The notes: generated from the letters alone by a model not told the origin. A stretch of 64,000 bases of DNA from Bradyrhizobium sp. CCBAU 51765 (GCF_015291725.1 NZ_CP030038.1:7863001-7927000); one strand, 5' to 3'; numbered from the stretch's first letter, positions 16,387 to 26,032 are shown. Numbers and translations are program-made.

Positions 16387-17922
16387 GTGCACGCCCTTCG
16401 CCCGCTGCTTCGCAAATCGCTGTTCAACCTGTTCGCTGCGAGCCTCGCATGCGCCGCATTGCTCGCGCCGCGCGAGGCGAGCGCCGAAGCGCTGCTGCTG
16501 ATCGAGGCCGACAGCGGCAAGGTGCTGCAGGCGGACAACGCGACCATTCCCTGGTATCCGGCCTCCGTCACCAAGATCATGACCGCCTATGTCACGTTGA
16601 AGGCGGTCAAGGACGGCAGGCTGACGCTCGACACGCTGCTCACGGTGTCGCCGACGGCGGCCTCGCAGTCGCCCTCGAAGATGGGCTTCCGCCCGGGGAC
16701 GCAGCTCACCGTCGACAACGCGCTGAAGATGATGATGGTCAAGTCGGCGAACGACATGGCCGTGGTGCTCGCCGAAGGCGTCGGCGGCTCGATCGACGGC
16801 TTCTCCGCGATCATGAACGACACCGCGAAGAAGCTCGGCATGACGCAGACGAGCTACGTCAATCCGAACGGCCTGCCCGCCGACGGCCAGATCACGTCCG
16901 CGCGCGATCTCGGAATCCTGGCGCGCGCCTTCCTGCGCGACCTGCCGGAATACGAATACTTCGTACACATCCCGGCGATCCGCTTCGGCAAGCGCGTTAC
17001 CGGCAATTTCAACAAGCTGATCGGCCGCTATCCCGGCGCCGACGGTTTCAAGACCGGCTTCATCTGCGCCTCCGGGTACAACCTGGTGGCCTCGGCCACG
17101 CGCAACGGCCGCCGGCTGATCGCAGTGGTGCTCGGCGCCAGTTCCGGCACCGCGCGCGCGGTAAAGGCGGCGCAGCTGCTCGAGCGCGGCTTCGCCCAGG
17201 ACAATCTCACCTGGCTGCGCCCCTCGCTCGGCACCGTCGACAATCTCGTCCCGGTCGACGCCTCGCCGCCGAACCTGCGCGACGAGATGTGCGGGCCCCA
17301 CCGCAAGCGGCCGGCCAGTGACGACGACGATGCGCTGATTGCGGCCAATGGCGGCGCGACCGGATCGGCCTCGGCCACCGGTGGAGAAGCCCAGGTCACC
17401 TTCTTCACGGCGGGCCTGCAGCCGCCCCTGATGATGAAGGCTTCCGAGCTGATGGCCTCGGCCCCCGCGGCGGCCGAACCCGTGCTGGTCTATACCGGCC
17501 CGACCCGCACCGGCACCGCCCTGATCGCGGCGGTCGCGGCCGATGCCGACCAGCAGGCCGCATCCAAGCCGCGTGGCAAGAAGTCGCGCGTCGCCAAGAA
17601 GCCTGAGGCCGCCGACAAGCCCAAGGATGGGAACAAGGATGGACACAAGGACGCAGGCAAGGACACCAAGACGGCGGCGGTGAAGCCGGACCCCAAGTCC
17701 GAAGCCAAGCTTGGAGCCAAGTCTGAAGCCAAGTCCGGCGCCAAGGGTGACGCCAAGATCGCAGCCAAGCCGGCCGGGTCCAAGCATGCCGCGACCAAGC
17801 ATGATGCGGCGGCGAAGCCCGCCGAGAAGCCTGCGGCAGGCGGCGATCAGGCAGCCAAGCCCGCCAAGCCCAAGGCCGCGACCAAGCCCGCCGCTGCCGC
17901 CAAGCCGGCGAACAACAGTTAA
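16387..17922 (+). CDS. D-alanyl-D-alanine carboxypeptidase (DacF/PBP5 type) with long basic tail
   Basis: The 511-residue penicillin-binding protein trims peptidoglycan stem peptides in the periplasm. All three active-site motifs are present: S60-V-T-K63, S120-A-N122 and K222-T-G. A signal peptide spans about residues 1-33. After the catalytic region, residues about 390-511 form a low-complexity tail rich in Lys, Ala, Pro and Asp, with repeated KSEAKxGAK-like units, unusual for the family. The GTG at 16387 is taken as start because it opens the signal peptide; an in-frame ATG at 16288 would add a basic extension. Confidence 0.87.
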   Translation: MHALRPLLRKSLFNLFAASLACAALLAPREASAEALLLIEADSGKVLQADNATIPWYPASVTKIMTAYVTLKAVKDGRLTLDTLLTVSPTAASQSPSKMGFRPGTQLTVDNALKMMMVKSANDMAVVLAEGVGGSIDGFSAIMNDTAKKLGMTQTSYVNPNGLPADGQITSARDLGILARAFLRDLPEYEYFVHIPAIRFGKRVTGNFNKLIGRYPGADGFKTGFICASGYNLVASATRNGRRLIAVVLGASSGTARAVKAAQLLERGFAQDNLTWLRPSLGTVDNLVPVDASPPNLRDEMCGPHRKRPASDDDDALIAANGGATGSASATGGEAQVTFFTAGLQPPLMMKASELMASAPAAAEPVLVYTGPTRTGTALIAAVAADADQQAASKPRGKKSRVAKKPEAADKPKDGNKDGHKDAGKDTKTAAVKPDPKSEAKLGAKSEAKSGAKGDAKIAAKPAGSKHAATKHDAAAKPAEKPAAGGDQAAKPAKPKAATKPAAAAKPANNS

Positions 17923-18112
17923 CGTTCCTCGGGCCTAACCGCAGCCCGCGCTTCGCACCCGCGGCAGCGCGGTTTGCGACGATTCCAGTAGCTACGCCCC
18001 GACCTTTGCCCTAAGCCACGACGGCTTGCCACCAGTTCCGGCAGGCTGGATACTGGCGGCAATGCGGCAAGCCCGTGACACAACGGGCTCTGGTCAATGA
18101 GGGGAGTTTTCC

Positions 18113-19798
18113 ATGGAGCGCATCTGGCTCAAGCAATATCCGCCCGGCGTGCCCGCCGATATCGAGCCGACACAATACGCATCGCTGGTCGACCTTCTGG
18201 AGGAGAGCTTCACCAAGTTCGCCGACCGCAAGGCGTTCATCTGCATGGACAAGTCGATCAGCTATCGCGACCTCGACCAGATGTCGGTCGCGCTCGCCGC
18301 TTACTTGCAGGGCCGCGGGCTCCAGCGCGGCGCCCGTGTTGCGATCATGATGCCGAACGTACTGCAGTACCCCGTCGCGACCGCCGCCGTGCTGCGCGCC
18401 GGATACGCGGTCGTGAACGTCAACCCGCTTTACACCCCGCGCGAGCTCGAGCACCAACTCAAGGATTCCGGCGCCGAAGCCATCATCGTGCTGGAGAACT
18501 TTGCCCACACGGTCGATCAGGTGATCGCGAAGACGCAGGTGAAGCACGTCATCGTCGCCAGCATGGGCGACCTGCTCGGCTTCAAGGGGATCATCGTCAA
18601 TCTCGTCGTCCGCCGGGTCAAGAAGATGGTACCGGCCTGGTCGCTGCCGGGGGCGGTGGCCTTCAACGACGCGCTCTCCGCCGGCCGCGGCATGACGTTC
18701 AACAAGCCGAAAATCTCGCCGGGCGACGTCGCGTTCCTGCAATATACCGGCGGCACCACCGGTGTCTCCAAGGGCGCGACGCTGCTCCATCGCAACATCG
18801 TCGCCAACGTCCTGCAGAACGACGCCTGGCTCCAGCCGGCGCTCGCCGCGCCGCCCCATGTCGACCAGCTCATGATCGTCTGCGCGCTGCCGCTCTATCA
18901 CATCTTCGCGCTGACGGCCTGCTACCTGCTCGCGGTACGCGCCGGCGGCTGCAATCTCCTGATCCCCAACCCGCGCGACATTCCCGGCTTCATCAAGGAG
19001 CTGGCGAAATACCAGGTCAACAGCTTCCCGGCCGTCAACACGCTCTACAACGGGCTGATGCATCATCCCGACTTCAAGAAGCTCGACTTCTCCAAGCTGA
19101 AGATCTCCAACGGCGGCGGCATGGCGGTGCAGCGACCCGTTGCCGACCAGTGGAAGGCGATCACCGGCTGCTTCATCGCCGAAGGCTACGGCCTGTCGGA
19201 GACCTCGCCGACGCTGACCTGCAATCCGGCGACCGCGACCGAGTTCTCCGGCTCGATCGGCATCCCCGTGCCATCGACTTACATCTCGATCCGCGACGAC
19301 GACGGCAACGAGGTCCCGCTCGGGCAGCCCGGCGAGATCTGCGCCAAGGGCCCGCAGGTGATGTCGGGCTACTGGAACAGGCCGGAAGACACCGCGAAGG
19401 TCATGACGGCGGACGGCTTTTTCCGCACCGGCGACATCGGCATCATGGACGAGAAGGGCTACACCAAGATCGTCGACCGCAAGAAGGACATGATCCTGGT
19501 CTCCGGCTTCAACGTCTATCCCAACGAGGTCGAGGAAGTGATCGCGAGCCATCCGGGCGTGCTCGAATGCGCCGTGATCGGCATGCCCGATTCCAAATCG
19601 GGTGAGGCGGTGAAGGCCTTCGTGGTGAGGAAGGACCCGAACCTCACCGCCGAGGCGGTGATCGCGTTCTGTCACGAGCAGCTCACCGGCTACAAGGTGC
19701 CCAAGCACATCGAGTTCCGCACCGACCTGCCGAAGACCAATGTCGGCAAGATCTTGCGCCGGCAGCTCCGCGACGAGCAAAAGGCCGAGGCGGCGTAA
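18113..19798 (+). CDS. fadD: Long-chain fatty-acid--CoA ligase
   Basis: The 561-residue enzyme activates long-chain fatty acids to acyl-CoA at the inner membrane for beta-oxidation or lipid synthesis. The ATP loop YTGGTTGVSKGA is at residues 211-222, followed by the YGLSETSP motif and a hinge DRKKDMILVSGFNVYPNE. The C-terminus has GKILRR with the catalytic lysine. Length and N-terminal WLKQYPPGVP fit FadD of proteobacteria. A GGGGAG ribosome-binding site precedes the ATG by about 8 bases. The DUF924 gene follows after 16 bases. Confidence 0.93.
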   Translation: MERIWLKQYPPGVPADIEPTQYASLVDLLEESFTKFADRKAFICMDKSISYRDLDQMSVALAAYLQGRGLQRGARVAIMMPNVLQYPVATAAVLRAGYAVVNVNPLYTPRELEHQLKDSGAEAIIVLENFAHTVDQVIAKTQVKHVIVASMGDLLGFKGIIVNLVVRRVKKMVPAWSLPGAVAFNDALSAGRGMTFNKPKISPGDVAFLQYTGGTTGVSKGATLLHRNIVANVLQNDAWLQPALAAPPHVDQLMIVCALPLYHIFALTACYLLAVRAGGCNLLIPNPRDIPGFIKELAKYQVNSFPAVNTLYNGLMHHPDFKKLDFSKLKISNGGGMAVQRPVADQWKAITGCFIAEGYGLSETSPTLTCNPATATEFSGSIGIPVPSTYISIRDDDGNEVPLGQPGEICAKGPQVMSGYWNRPEDTAKVMTADGFFRTGDIGIMDEKGYTKIVDRKKDMILVSGFNVYPNEVEEVIASHPGVLECAVIGMPDSKSGEAVKAFVVRKDPNLTAEAVIAFCHEQLTGYKVPKHIEFRTDLPKTNVGKILRRQLRDEQKAEAA

Positions 19799-19814
19799 GC
19801 CGCGCCTCCGGTTC

Positions 19815-20369
19815 ATGACCGACGTCGACGACATCTCGCCGTCAGGCATTCTCGCCTTCTGGCGCGAGGCCGGCCGCGAGCGCTGGTACGCGCGCGACGA
19901 AGGCTTCGACGCGGAGATCAGGCGCCGCTATCTCGCGCTCTGGCACAAGGCGGCCGCCGGGGAGCTGGCGGACTGGGAGACCAGCGACGAGGGCGCGCTG
20001 GCGCTCGTCATTCTGCTTGATCAGTTTCCGCGCAACATGTTCCGCGGCACGCCGCAAGCCTTTGCCAGCGATGCGCTGGCGCGCGACGTTGCCCGCCGCG
20101 CCATCCAGCGGGGGACCGATCGCAGGATCGATCCCGCCCTGCTCGAATTCCTCTACATGCCTTTCATGCATTCCGAGCACCTGGCGGACCAGGAGCGCTG
20201 CGTCGCCCTGTTCGAGGGCGCCGGTGACGCCGAGAGCCTGAGCTACGCCCGGGAGCACGCAGACATCATCCGCCGCTTCGGCCGCTTTCCTCACCGCAAC
20301 CGCATCCTCGGCCGCGAGACCTTGCCCGAAGAACAGGCTTTCCTGGACGGTGGCGGCTTTGCAGGCTGA
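19815..20369 (+). CDS. DUF924 family protein
   Basis: The 184-residue helical protein has the DUF924 patterns: ILAFWREAGRERWY at the start, LALVILLDQFPRNMFRGT in the middle, and FLYMPFMHSEHLADQ, then GRFPHRNRILGR near the end. The family has a TPR-like helical fold and no proven function. The ATG at 19815 is used; the longer frame overlaps fadD. It may be co-transcribed with fadD, 16 bases upstream. Confidence 0.85.
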   Translation: MTDVDDISPSGILAFWREAGRERWYARDEGFDAEIRRRYLALWHKAAAGELADWETSDEGALALVILLDQFPRNMFRGTPQAFASDALARDVARRAIQRGTDRRIDPALLEFLYMPFMHSEHLADQERCVALFEGAGDAESLSYAREHADIIRRFGRFPHRNRILGRETLPEEQAFLDGGGFAG

Positions 20370-20477
20370 TGACGTCGCCGTGAGGGCCGGTCGGCCTTGC
20401 TGCTTCCCCGGCCGGCAATATTGTGCAGTCCCGCCGCACGGTCTAAAACGCGGGACCGATTTCCAGGGAGACTGATG

Positions 20478-20963
20478 ATGGCGATCCAGATTGGCGACAA
20501 GCTACCCGAGGCGAAATTCCGCGTGATGACGGCGGAAGGCCCGCAGGTGAAGACCACCGACGACATCTTCAAGGGCAAGAAGGTGGCGCTGTTCGCGGTG
20601 CCCGGCGCCTATACCGGCACCTGCCACAAGATGCATCTGCCGAGCATCTTCCTCAACGCCTATGCCATCAAGGACAAGGGCGTCGACACCATCGCCATTA
20701 TCTCCGTCAACGACGCCTTCGTCATGAACGCCTGGAAGCGCGACACCGACCAGCGCGACGAGGCCGTCTTCCTCGCCGATGGCAATGCCGACTTCACCAA
20801 GGCGATCGGCATGGAGCTCGACGCCTCCGCCAACGGCCTCGGCATCCGCTCGAAGCGCTATTCGATGCTGGTCGAGGACGGCGTGGTCAAGAAGCTGAAC
20901 CTCGAGGCGATGCCCGGCAAGGTCGAGGTCTCCGGCGGCGATACGCTGCTCGGGCAGCTGTAA
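20478..20963 (+). CDS. Peroxiredoxin, Prx5-like, single cysteine
   Basis: The 161-residue thiol peroxidase reduces hydrogen peroxide and organic peroxides. The peroxidatic motif PGAYTGTC places the catalytic cysteine at residue 49. No other cysteine is present in the protein, so it acts as a one-Cys enzyme that must be recycled by an external thiol such as glutathione or glutaredoxin. GGGAG precedes two consecutive ATG codons at 20475 and 20478; the second has the better spacing. It is convergent with rnhA across a palindromic repeat. Confidence 0.9.
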   Translation: MAIQIGDKLPEAKFRVMTAEGPQVKTTDDIFKGKKVALFAVPGAYTGTCHKMHLPSIFLNAYAIKDKGVDTIAIISVNDAFVMNAWKRDTDQRDEAVFLADGNADFTKAIGMELDASANGLGIRSKRYSMLVEDGVVKKLNLEAMPGKVEVSGGDTLLGQL

Positions 20964-20995
20964 GGCGACCGCCGTTATTGGCTACGCGTAACGCT

Positions 20996-21115
20996 GTCAT
21001 GCCCCGCGAAGGCGGGGCATCCAGTACGCCGAGGCCTCTCGGCTCAATCACAAGCGTCTCTGGAATACTGGATCGCCCGCCCCTGTGCGCAATTGCGCAC
21101 TAGGCGGGCGATGAC
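20996..21115. repeat. Interspersed intergenic palindrome (GTCATGCCCCGCGA family)
   Basis: The element begins GTCATGCCCCGCGAAGGCGG and ends with GGCGGGCGATGAC. Inside, ATCCAGTA and TACTGGAT pair, and each end also forms its own small hairpin. It lies between the convergent prx and rnhA genes, where it could fold as a transcript end. Close relatives are at 39135-39238 and 41691-41790. Confidence 0.85.
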
Positions 21116-21146
21116 AGCCGAGAGTGGGGCAATGACAGCGCGCCCC

Positions 21147-21611
21147 CTACTCCCTCACCCGCTGCTGCAAGCGCGCCATCGCAACGCCCTCGCGCGCGAG
21201 CTGATCGGCGCGCTCGTTCTCCGGGTGCCCGGCGTGGCCCTTGACCCAGTGCCAGCGGACCTCGTGCTGCTTCAGCGCGGCATCCAGGCGCTGCCATAGC
21301 TCCACATTCTTCACCGGCTTCTTGTCGGCGGTGCGCCAGCCGTTGCGCTTCCAGCCGAAGATCCAGCCCGTGATGCCCTGCCGGACATACTGACTGTCGG
21401 TGTAGAGATCGACCGTGCACGGCTTCTTCAGCGCCTCGAGGGCGGAGATCGCCGCCATCAGCTCCATCTGGTTGTTGGTGGTATGTCGCTCGCCGCCGTT
21501 CAGCTCCTTTTCCTTGTCGCCGAACTTCAGGATCGCGCCCCAGCCGCCCGGCCCGGGATTTCCCGAGCAGGCGCCGTCGGTATAGATCGTGACATTGGGG
21601 AGCTCGCTCAC
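21147..21611 (-). CDS. rnhA: Ribonuclease HI
   Basis: The 154-residue enzyme degrades RNA in RNA-DNA hybrids. The catalytic acidic residues are all present: D12 ([11 protein letters not shown]), E50 (NNQMELMAA), D72 (YTDSQYV) and D136 (NERADQLA), and the flexible-loop histidine is in KGHAGH. The GTG start overlaps the thrB stop (GTGA), so translation is coupled to thrB. It is the last gene of an ispH-thrB-rnhA operon typical of rhizobia. Confidence 0.95.
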   Translation of the reverse strand: MSELPNVTIYTDGACSGNPGPGGWGAILKFGDKEKELNGGERHTTNNQMELMAAISALEALKKPCTVDLYTDSQYVRQGITGWIFGWKRNGWRTADKKPVKNVELWQRLDAALKQHEVRWHWVKGHAGHPENERADQLAREGVAMARLQQRVRE

Positions 21612-22591
21612 GCCACCAGCCCCGACGGCGTCAGCCCATAGTCGCGCGCACTCGTCACGCTCTGGTGGAAGCGCAGCTTGCGGAAATATTCCAAGGGATC
21701 CTTCGGCCTGACCAGCGCGCCCGGCGGCACGTTGAGCCAGTCGACCAGCCGCGTCAGCAGGAAGCGGATCGCGGCGCCGCGTGCCAGCAGCGGCAGCGCC
21801 GCCTCTTCCGTCTCGGAGAGCTTGCGCACCCGGCCATAGGCGTTGAGAAAAGCGCGCGCCTTGGTGACGTTGAAGGAGTGATCCGGCTCGAAGCACCAGG
21901 CGTTGAGGCAGATCGCGACGTCATAGGCCAGCATGTCGTTGCAGGCGAAAGTGAAGTCGATGATGCCCGAGAGCTTGTCGCCGAGGAAGAAGACGTTGTC
22001 GTTGAAGAGGTCGGCGTGGATCACGCCCTCCGGCAGATTGGTCGGCCAGACGCCGCTCGAGAGATAATCGAGCTCGGCGGCAAGAAAATCGCGCAAGCCC
22101 GGCTGCACCTCGTCGGCACGGCCTGAAGCCGCCTCGAACAGCGGCCGCCAGCCGGAAACCGAGAGCGCATTGGTGCGCTTGATCGCAAAGTTCGCGCCCG
22201 CCAGATGCAGTTTCGCCAGCCCGTCGCCGACCCCGGCGCAATGCGTCGCGTTCGGCTTGCGCGGCCAGACGCCTTCGAGAAAGGTGATGATCGCCGCGGG
22301 CCGGCCTGCCAGCTCGCGCAGCGCCTCGCCGTCTTTCGCCTTCACAGGCAGCGGACAATTGACGCCGTGCTCGGCCAGATGCGTCATCAACGCGAGGAAG
22401 AACGGCAGATCGTTCTTCGCCACGCGCTTTTCGTAGAGCGTGAGAATGAACGAGCCCTTGCTGGTGTGCAGCAGGAAGTTGGAATTCTCGACACCCTCGG
22501 CGATGCCCTTGTAGGAGAGCAATTCGCCGAGATCATATTGTTTCAGGAAATCCGCAAGCTCGTCGGCGGCGACGTCGGTGTAGACCGCCAT
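21608..22591 (-). CDS. thrB: Homoserine kinase (type II, choline-kinase-like fold)
   Basis: The 327-residue enzyme phosphorylates homoserine in threonine synthesis. It belongs to the APH/choline-kinase-fold form found in alphaproteobacteria, not the GHMP form of enterobacteria. The catalytic loop [13 protein letters not shown] and the metal-binding [10 protein letters not shown] follow the kinase layout, and the N-terminal [16 protein letters not shown] matches known ThrB proteins. It starts 6 bases after the ispH stop and overlaps rnhA by 4 bases. Confidence 0.94.
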   Translation of the reverse strand: MAVYTDVAADELADFLKQYDLGELLSYKGIAEGVENSNFLLHTSKGSFILTLYEKRVAKNDLPFFLALMTHLAEHGVNCPLPVKAKDGEALRELAGRPAAIITFLEGVWPRKPNATHCAGVGDGLAKLHLAGANFAIKRTNALSVSGWRPLFEAASGRADEVQPGLRDFLAAELDYLSSGVWPTNLPEGVIHADLFNDNVFFLGDKLSGIIDFTFACNDMLAYDVAICLNAWCFEPDHSFNVTKARAFLNAYGRVRKLSETEEAALPLLARGAAIRFLLTRLVDWLNVPPGALVRPKDPLEYFRKLRFHQSVTSARDYGLTPSGLVA

Positions 22592-22597
22592 AAACGT

Positions 22598-23566
22598 CTA
22601 CTCGGCGGCAGCTTCGGGGCGCACCTGACGCGGCAGCGGGAAGAACTCGTTCTCCTCCGCGGCCGAGACCGTCTCCACATGCAGCGTGTAGCGCTCGGCG
22701 AAGGCGTCCATGATCTCCTCGACAATCACTTCAGGCGCGGAGGCGCCCGCCGTGATGCCGAGACTGGCGATGTTGCCGAACCTGGTCCAGTCGATGTCGG
22801 TGGCGCGCTGCGCCAGCACCGCGATCTTGCAGCCCTCGCGCTCGGCGACCTCGCGCAGGCGCTGCGAGTTCGACGAATTCGGCGCACCGACCACGATCAG
22901 GGCGTCCACCACCGGCGCCACCTTCTTCACCGCGAGCTGGCGGTTGGTGGTGGCGTAGCAGATGTCTTCCTTGTGCGGGCCGTTGATGTTCGGGAAGCGC
23001 TCCTTGAGCAGCGCCACGATCTCCGCGGTGTCGTCGATCGACAGCGTGGTCTGGGTCACGAAGGCAAGGTTGTTGGGGTCCTTCGGCGTGATCGTCTTGG
23101 CGTCCTCGGCGGTCTCGATCAGGGTCACAGCACCGGGCGGAAGCTGGCCAAGCGTGCCGACCACCTCGGGATGGTGGGAGTGGCCGATCAGGAAGATCTC
23201 GCGGCCGCGCTTGAAATGGATCGCGGCCTCGCGGTGGACCTTGGTCACCAGCGGGCAGGTCGCGTCCAGCGAGAAAAGATTGCGGGACTGGGCGTCGGCC
23301 GGAACCGACTTCGGCACGCCGTGCGCCGAGAACACCACCGGAGCGGTGGTGTTTTCCGGGATTTCAGCGAGCTCCTCGACGAAGATGGCGCCCTTCTTCT
23401 TCAACCCATCGACGACGTACTTATTGTGCACAATCTCGTGGCGAACATAGACCGGGGCGCCGTACTTATCGAGCGCCCGTTCCACGGTGTCGATCGCCCG
23501 GACCACGCCGGCACAAAAGCCGCGGGGAGAACAAAGCACGATCTTGAGGTCTGGTTTGGCTGACAT
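22598..23566 (-). CDS. ispH: 4-hydroxy-3-methylbut-2-enyl diphosphate reductase
   Basis: The 322-residue iron-sulfur enzyme makes IPP and DMAPP in the last step of the MEP isoprenoid pathway. The three cluster-binding cysteines are C18 (RGFCAG), C104 (DATCPLV) and C203 ([10 protein letters not shown]). The substrate-binding segments SAHGVP and [11 protein letters not shown] are present. It is the first gene of the ispH-thrB-rnhA operon. The 265-base gap upstream, shared with divergent trcR, should hold its promoter. Confidence 0.96.
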   Translation of the reverse strand: MSAKPDLKIVLCSPRGFCAGVVRAIDTVERALDKYGAPVYVRHEIVHNKYVVDGLKKKGAIFVEELAEIPENTTAPVVFSAHGVPKSVPADAQSRNLFSLDATCPLVTKVHREAAIHFKRGREIFLIGHSHHPEVVGTLGQLPPGAVTLIETAEDAKTITPKDPNNLAFVTQTTLSIDDTAEIVALLKERFPNINGPHKEDICYATTNRQLAVKKVAPVVDALIVVGAPNSSNSQRLREVAEREGCKIAVLAQRATDIDWTRFGNIASLGITAGASAPEVIVEEIMDAFAERYTLHVETVSAAEENEFFPLPRQVRPEAAAE

Positions 23567-23831
23567 TGAGCGATCTCGGGACCGAATCGCCCGTTTCGCC
23601 TTCTGGCGGGGGCGGTCGATGGATTGAATAGGGGCTTAAAACGGTCGGCTTGAACCCTACAGCGGTTCAAAGGGAATTGGGCCCCCTTTCGGGCGGTGTC
23701 AAGGCACTATCTATAGCAGAACCATTGCGTGGCTGCCCCCTCCCGGCTTATATAGCGCGAATTCCCTGTCATCGCTGATGACCACCGGTTTCGCCTCCAG
23801 AGGGGTGGGCGAAGCACAAAGGAGATTTGCC

Positions 23832-24527
23832 ATGAGCAACGCACCTCTGATGCCCAAGGCGACCGCCGTCTGGCTGCTCGACAACACCGCGCTGACCTTC
23901 GACCAGGTCGCCGATTTCACCAAGATGCACCCCCTCGAGGTCCGCGCGATCGCCGATGGCGACGCCGCCCAGGGCATCAAGGGCATGGATCCCCTCTCCA
24001 ACGGCCAGCTGACGCGCGAGGAGATCGAGAAGGGTGAGAGGAACCCGGATTACCGGCTCCGCCTGCAGGAGAGCAAGGTGGTGCTGCCGCCCCAGCCCAA
24101 GCGCAAGGGACCGCGCTACACCCCTGTCTCGCGCCGCCACGAACGTCCGAGCGCCATCCTCTGGCTGCTGCGCAACCATCCGGAACTCAAGGACGCCCAG
24201 ATCATGCGCCTGGTCGGCACCACCAAGAGCACGATCGCGAGCGTGCGCGACCGTACCCACTGGAACACGTCGGCGCTGACCCCGATCGACCCCGTCACCC
24301 TCGGCCTGTGCTCGCAGATCGAGCTCGATTTCGAGGTGCAGCGCGCTGCGAAGGAAAAGCCGATCGACGCAACCTATGGCGGCGCGACCCTGCTGCCGGC
24401 CTCCGAGACCACCCGCAAGGACGAGTACGAGCCCGCGGAAAAGTCCAGCGACGATCTCAATGTCGACGCCGTGTTCGCCAAGCTCAAGACGCTCGGCGGC
24501 AAGAAGCACGAAGACGACGAGGAGTGA
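23832..24527 (+). CDS. trcR: Cell-cycle transcriptional regulator TrcR (DUF1013)
   Basis: The 231-residue protein matches the alphaproteobacterial DUF1013 family, named TrcR after work in Sinorhizobium cell-cycle control. The N-terminus LMPKATAVWLLDNTALTFDQ and the block RPSAILWLLRNHPELKDAQI, followed by GTTKSTI, suggest two helix-turn-helix-like segments. The ATG at 23832 is preceded by AAAGGAG at ideal spacing. A TATATA stretch near 23750 could be part of its promoter. A strong terminator follows the gene. Confidence 0.9.
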   Translation: MSNAPLMPKATAVWLLDNTALTFDQVADFTKMHPLEVRAIADGDAAQGIKGMDPLSNGQLTREEIEKGERNPDYRLRLQESKVVLPPQPKRKGPRYTPVSRRHERPSAILWLLRNHPELKDAQIMRLVGTTKSTIASVRDRTHWNTSALTPIDPVTLGLCSQIELDFEVQRAAKEKPIDATYGGATLLPASETTRKDEYEPAEKSSDDLNVDAVFAKLKTLGGKKHEDDEE

Positions 24528-24557
24528 GGCGCTCCGGGTAATTCGACGATCGATCGC

Positions 24558-24590
24558 AAAAAACGCGGCAGGGAAACCTGCCGCGTTTTT
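24558..24590. terminator. Rho-independent terminator, probably bidirectional
   Basis: AAAAAACGCGGCAGG and CCTGCCGCGTTTTT form a perfect stem around GAAA, with A and T runs on both sides. It lies between the convergent trcR and OmpW-like genes and can stop transcription from either side. Confidence 0.9.
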
Positions 24591-24634
24591 GGCTTTATGA
24601 GATCCGCGGGCGTCGCGACGACGCCGCAACCGCC

Positions 24635-25381
24635 TCAGAACTTGTACGTCACACCCGCGCCGACCAGCCACGGATCGATATGCGCTGTGCCGGTCACCGG
24701 CAGGCCGGAGACGGTCGCCGAGTAGTTCGGACGCAGCCAGAGCTTCTTGACGTCGACGTTGAGACCCCAGTGCCGGTCGATCATGTAGTCGAAGCCGAAC
24801 TGGACGGCACCGCCCCAGGCGTTGCTGACGTGCAGGTTGGTGGTGGTGGCGACGATCGCGGGCGGACCGGCGATCGCAGCCGGCGCATTCGCGGCGGAGT
24901 TGTTGAAGAACACCGTGTAATTCACGCCGGCGCCGATATAGGGCTTGAACGCGCCGAAATTGTCGAAGTGATATTGCAGCGTCAGCGTCGGCGGCAGCAG
25001 CGTGGTCTTGCCGATCGGCAGGTTTGCCAGCGAGCCGGTGCCGCTGATCGAGTGCCTGGTCACGCCGAGGATCAGCTCGGCCGCGATGTTCTTGGTGAAG
25101 AAATAGCTGATGTCGAGCTCGGGAACGACCTGATCGCTGATCGACAGGCCGGAATTCGGCGACGAGAGCGAGGGCACGCCCGCCACGTTCACGCTGCTGC
25201 CGCCGCCATCGGGCAGCACGCCGAGCGCACGCAGGCGGATCATCCATGGATTGAACGCCTCTACCGGCGGCGGCGCCTTCTTGTAGACCGGCAAATCGGC
25301 AGCCTGCGCCGAGGCAAAGGTGCCCACAAGCATCGCGCCAATCGTGGCCAGCCGCGCCAGGTTTCTCGTCGTTCTGTGCAT
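24635..25381 (-). CDS. OmpW family outer-membrane protein
   Basis: The 248-residue protein has a signal peptide (residues about 1-27, cleavage near AQAAD) and an eight-strand OmpW-like barrel: GWMIRLRALGVLPDGG-like first strand, ISYFFTKNIAAELILGVTRH, LQYHF, YIGAGVNYTVFF and the closing aromatic VTYKF at the C-terminus. OmpW channels pass small hydrophobic molecules. A perfect FixK/FNR-type box lies 77 bases upstream of the ATG, suggesting induction in low oxygen. The start ATG at 25381 is chosen because it opens the signal peptide. Confidence 0.88.
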   Translation of the reverse strand: MHRTTRNLARLATIGAMLVGTFASAQAADLPVYKKAPPPVEAFNPWMIRLRALGVLPDGGGSSVNVAGVPSLSSPNSGLSISDQVVPELDISYFFTKNIAAELILGVTRHSISGTGSLANLPIGKTTLLPPTLTLQYHFDNFGAFKPYIGAGVNYTVFFNNSAANAPAAIAGPPAIVATTTNLHVSNAWGGAVQFGFDYMIDRHWGLNVDVKKLWLRPNYSATVSGLPVTGTAHIDPWLVGAGVTYKF

Positions 25382-25457
25382 TTCAATCCCCTTCAGCCAT
25401 CTCTCGCGCATCGTTGCGCGACATCAGCGTCAGAGCAGAAAGGAGATGGTGAAGGAT

Positions 25458-25471
25458 TTGATGCCGATCAA
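25458..25471. promoter_or_regulatory. FixK/FNR-type operator upstream of the OmpW-like gene
   Basis: TTGATGCCGATCAA is a perfect palindromic match to the FNR/FixK consensus TTGAT-N4-ATCAA. It sits 77 bases upstream of the OmpW-like start codon, in the range expected for a class II site centred near -40. Binding is inferred. Confidence 0.7.
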
Positions 25472-25573
25472 ATCAGGACAAGCGCGCCACGATTTGGTCG
25501 AGGCGTTGCAGATGTGTCACGAAAAGCACGAACGCACGGCGCGTGGAGCGGCACCATAATGCCGCGCCTCACA

Positions 25574-25843
25574 TCACGGCCGCACGGGATTGTTCAGCAT
25601 GTACTCGCCGAGGTCGCGCTGGCGGCGGTCGGCGCGGGCGGTGGCGGCATTGCGCTGGACGTCGCGGTCCTTGCGGCAGGCCACGTATTCCGGCGAGCCT
25701 TGCGCATAGCCCCGGCTCTGGCAGACCGCGTCATCATCGTCGCCGCCCATCGCCACCGGCGTCTGGTAGCGCGCGGAGCAGGCGGCGAGAGCGATGGCGA
25801 GAGCTAAAGCGATCAGCAGGCGCGACGTGACGGCGAGTGGCAT
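25574..25843 (-). CDS. Small lipoprotein
   Basis: The 89-residue product has a type II signal peptide with lipobox LAAC near residue 21. The mature part is hydrophilic with two more cysteines (AVCQSRGY, YVACRKDRD) and an Arg-rich stretch. It is likely anchored in the outer or inner membrane. The ATG at 25843 is preferred, since the longer frame runs through a palindrome. Function unknown. Confidence 0.75.
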   Translation of the reverse strand: MPLAVTSRLLIALALAIALAACSARYQTPVAMGGDDDDAVCQSRGYAQGSPEYVACRKDRDVQRNAATARADRRQRDLGEYMLNNPVRP

Positions 25844-25921
25844 ACGAGGTTCCCTATCGGCCGCCCTGTTTAGCGCGGAATAAGGAGATTGTAAGTCCCC
25901 GAACGCCGTTCCCCGCTCGCG

Positions 25922-25975
25922 GTCATTCCCCGCGACCCGGCTACGCCAAGGCTTCGCCGGGTCGCGGGTGATGAC
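25922..25975. repeat. Intergenic palindrome
   Basis: GTCATTCCCCGCGACCCGG and the complementary CCGGGTCGCGGGTGATGAC enclose a short loop. The ends match the same GTCATTCCCCGCGA family seen elsewhere in the window. It lies between the prpE stop and the lipoprotein gene. Confidence 0.75.
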
Positions 25976-26032
25976 AGCGGAGATTGGGTTGCGCCGTCGC
26001 GCCTCACTGGCCCGGCGACCGAAGCGCAATCC

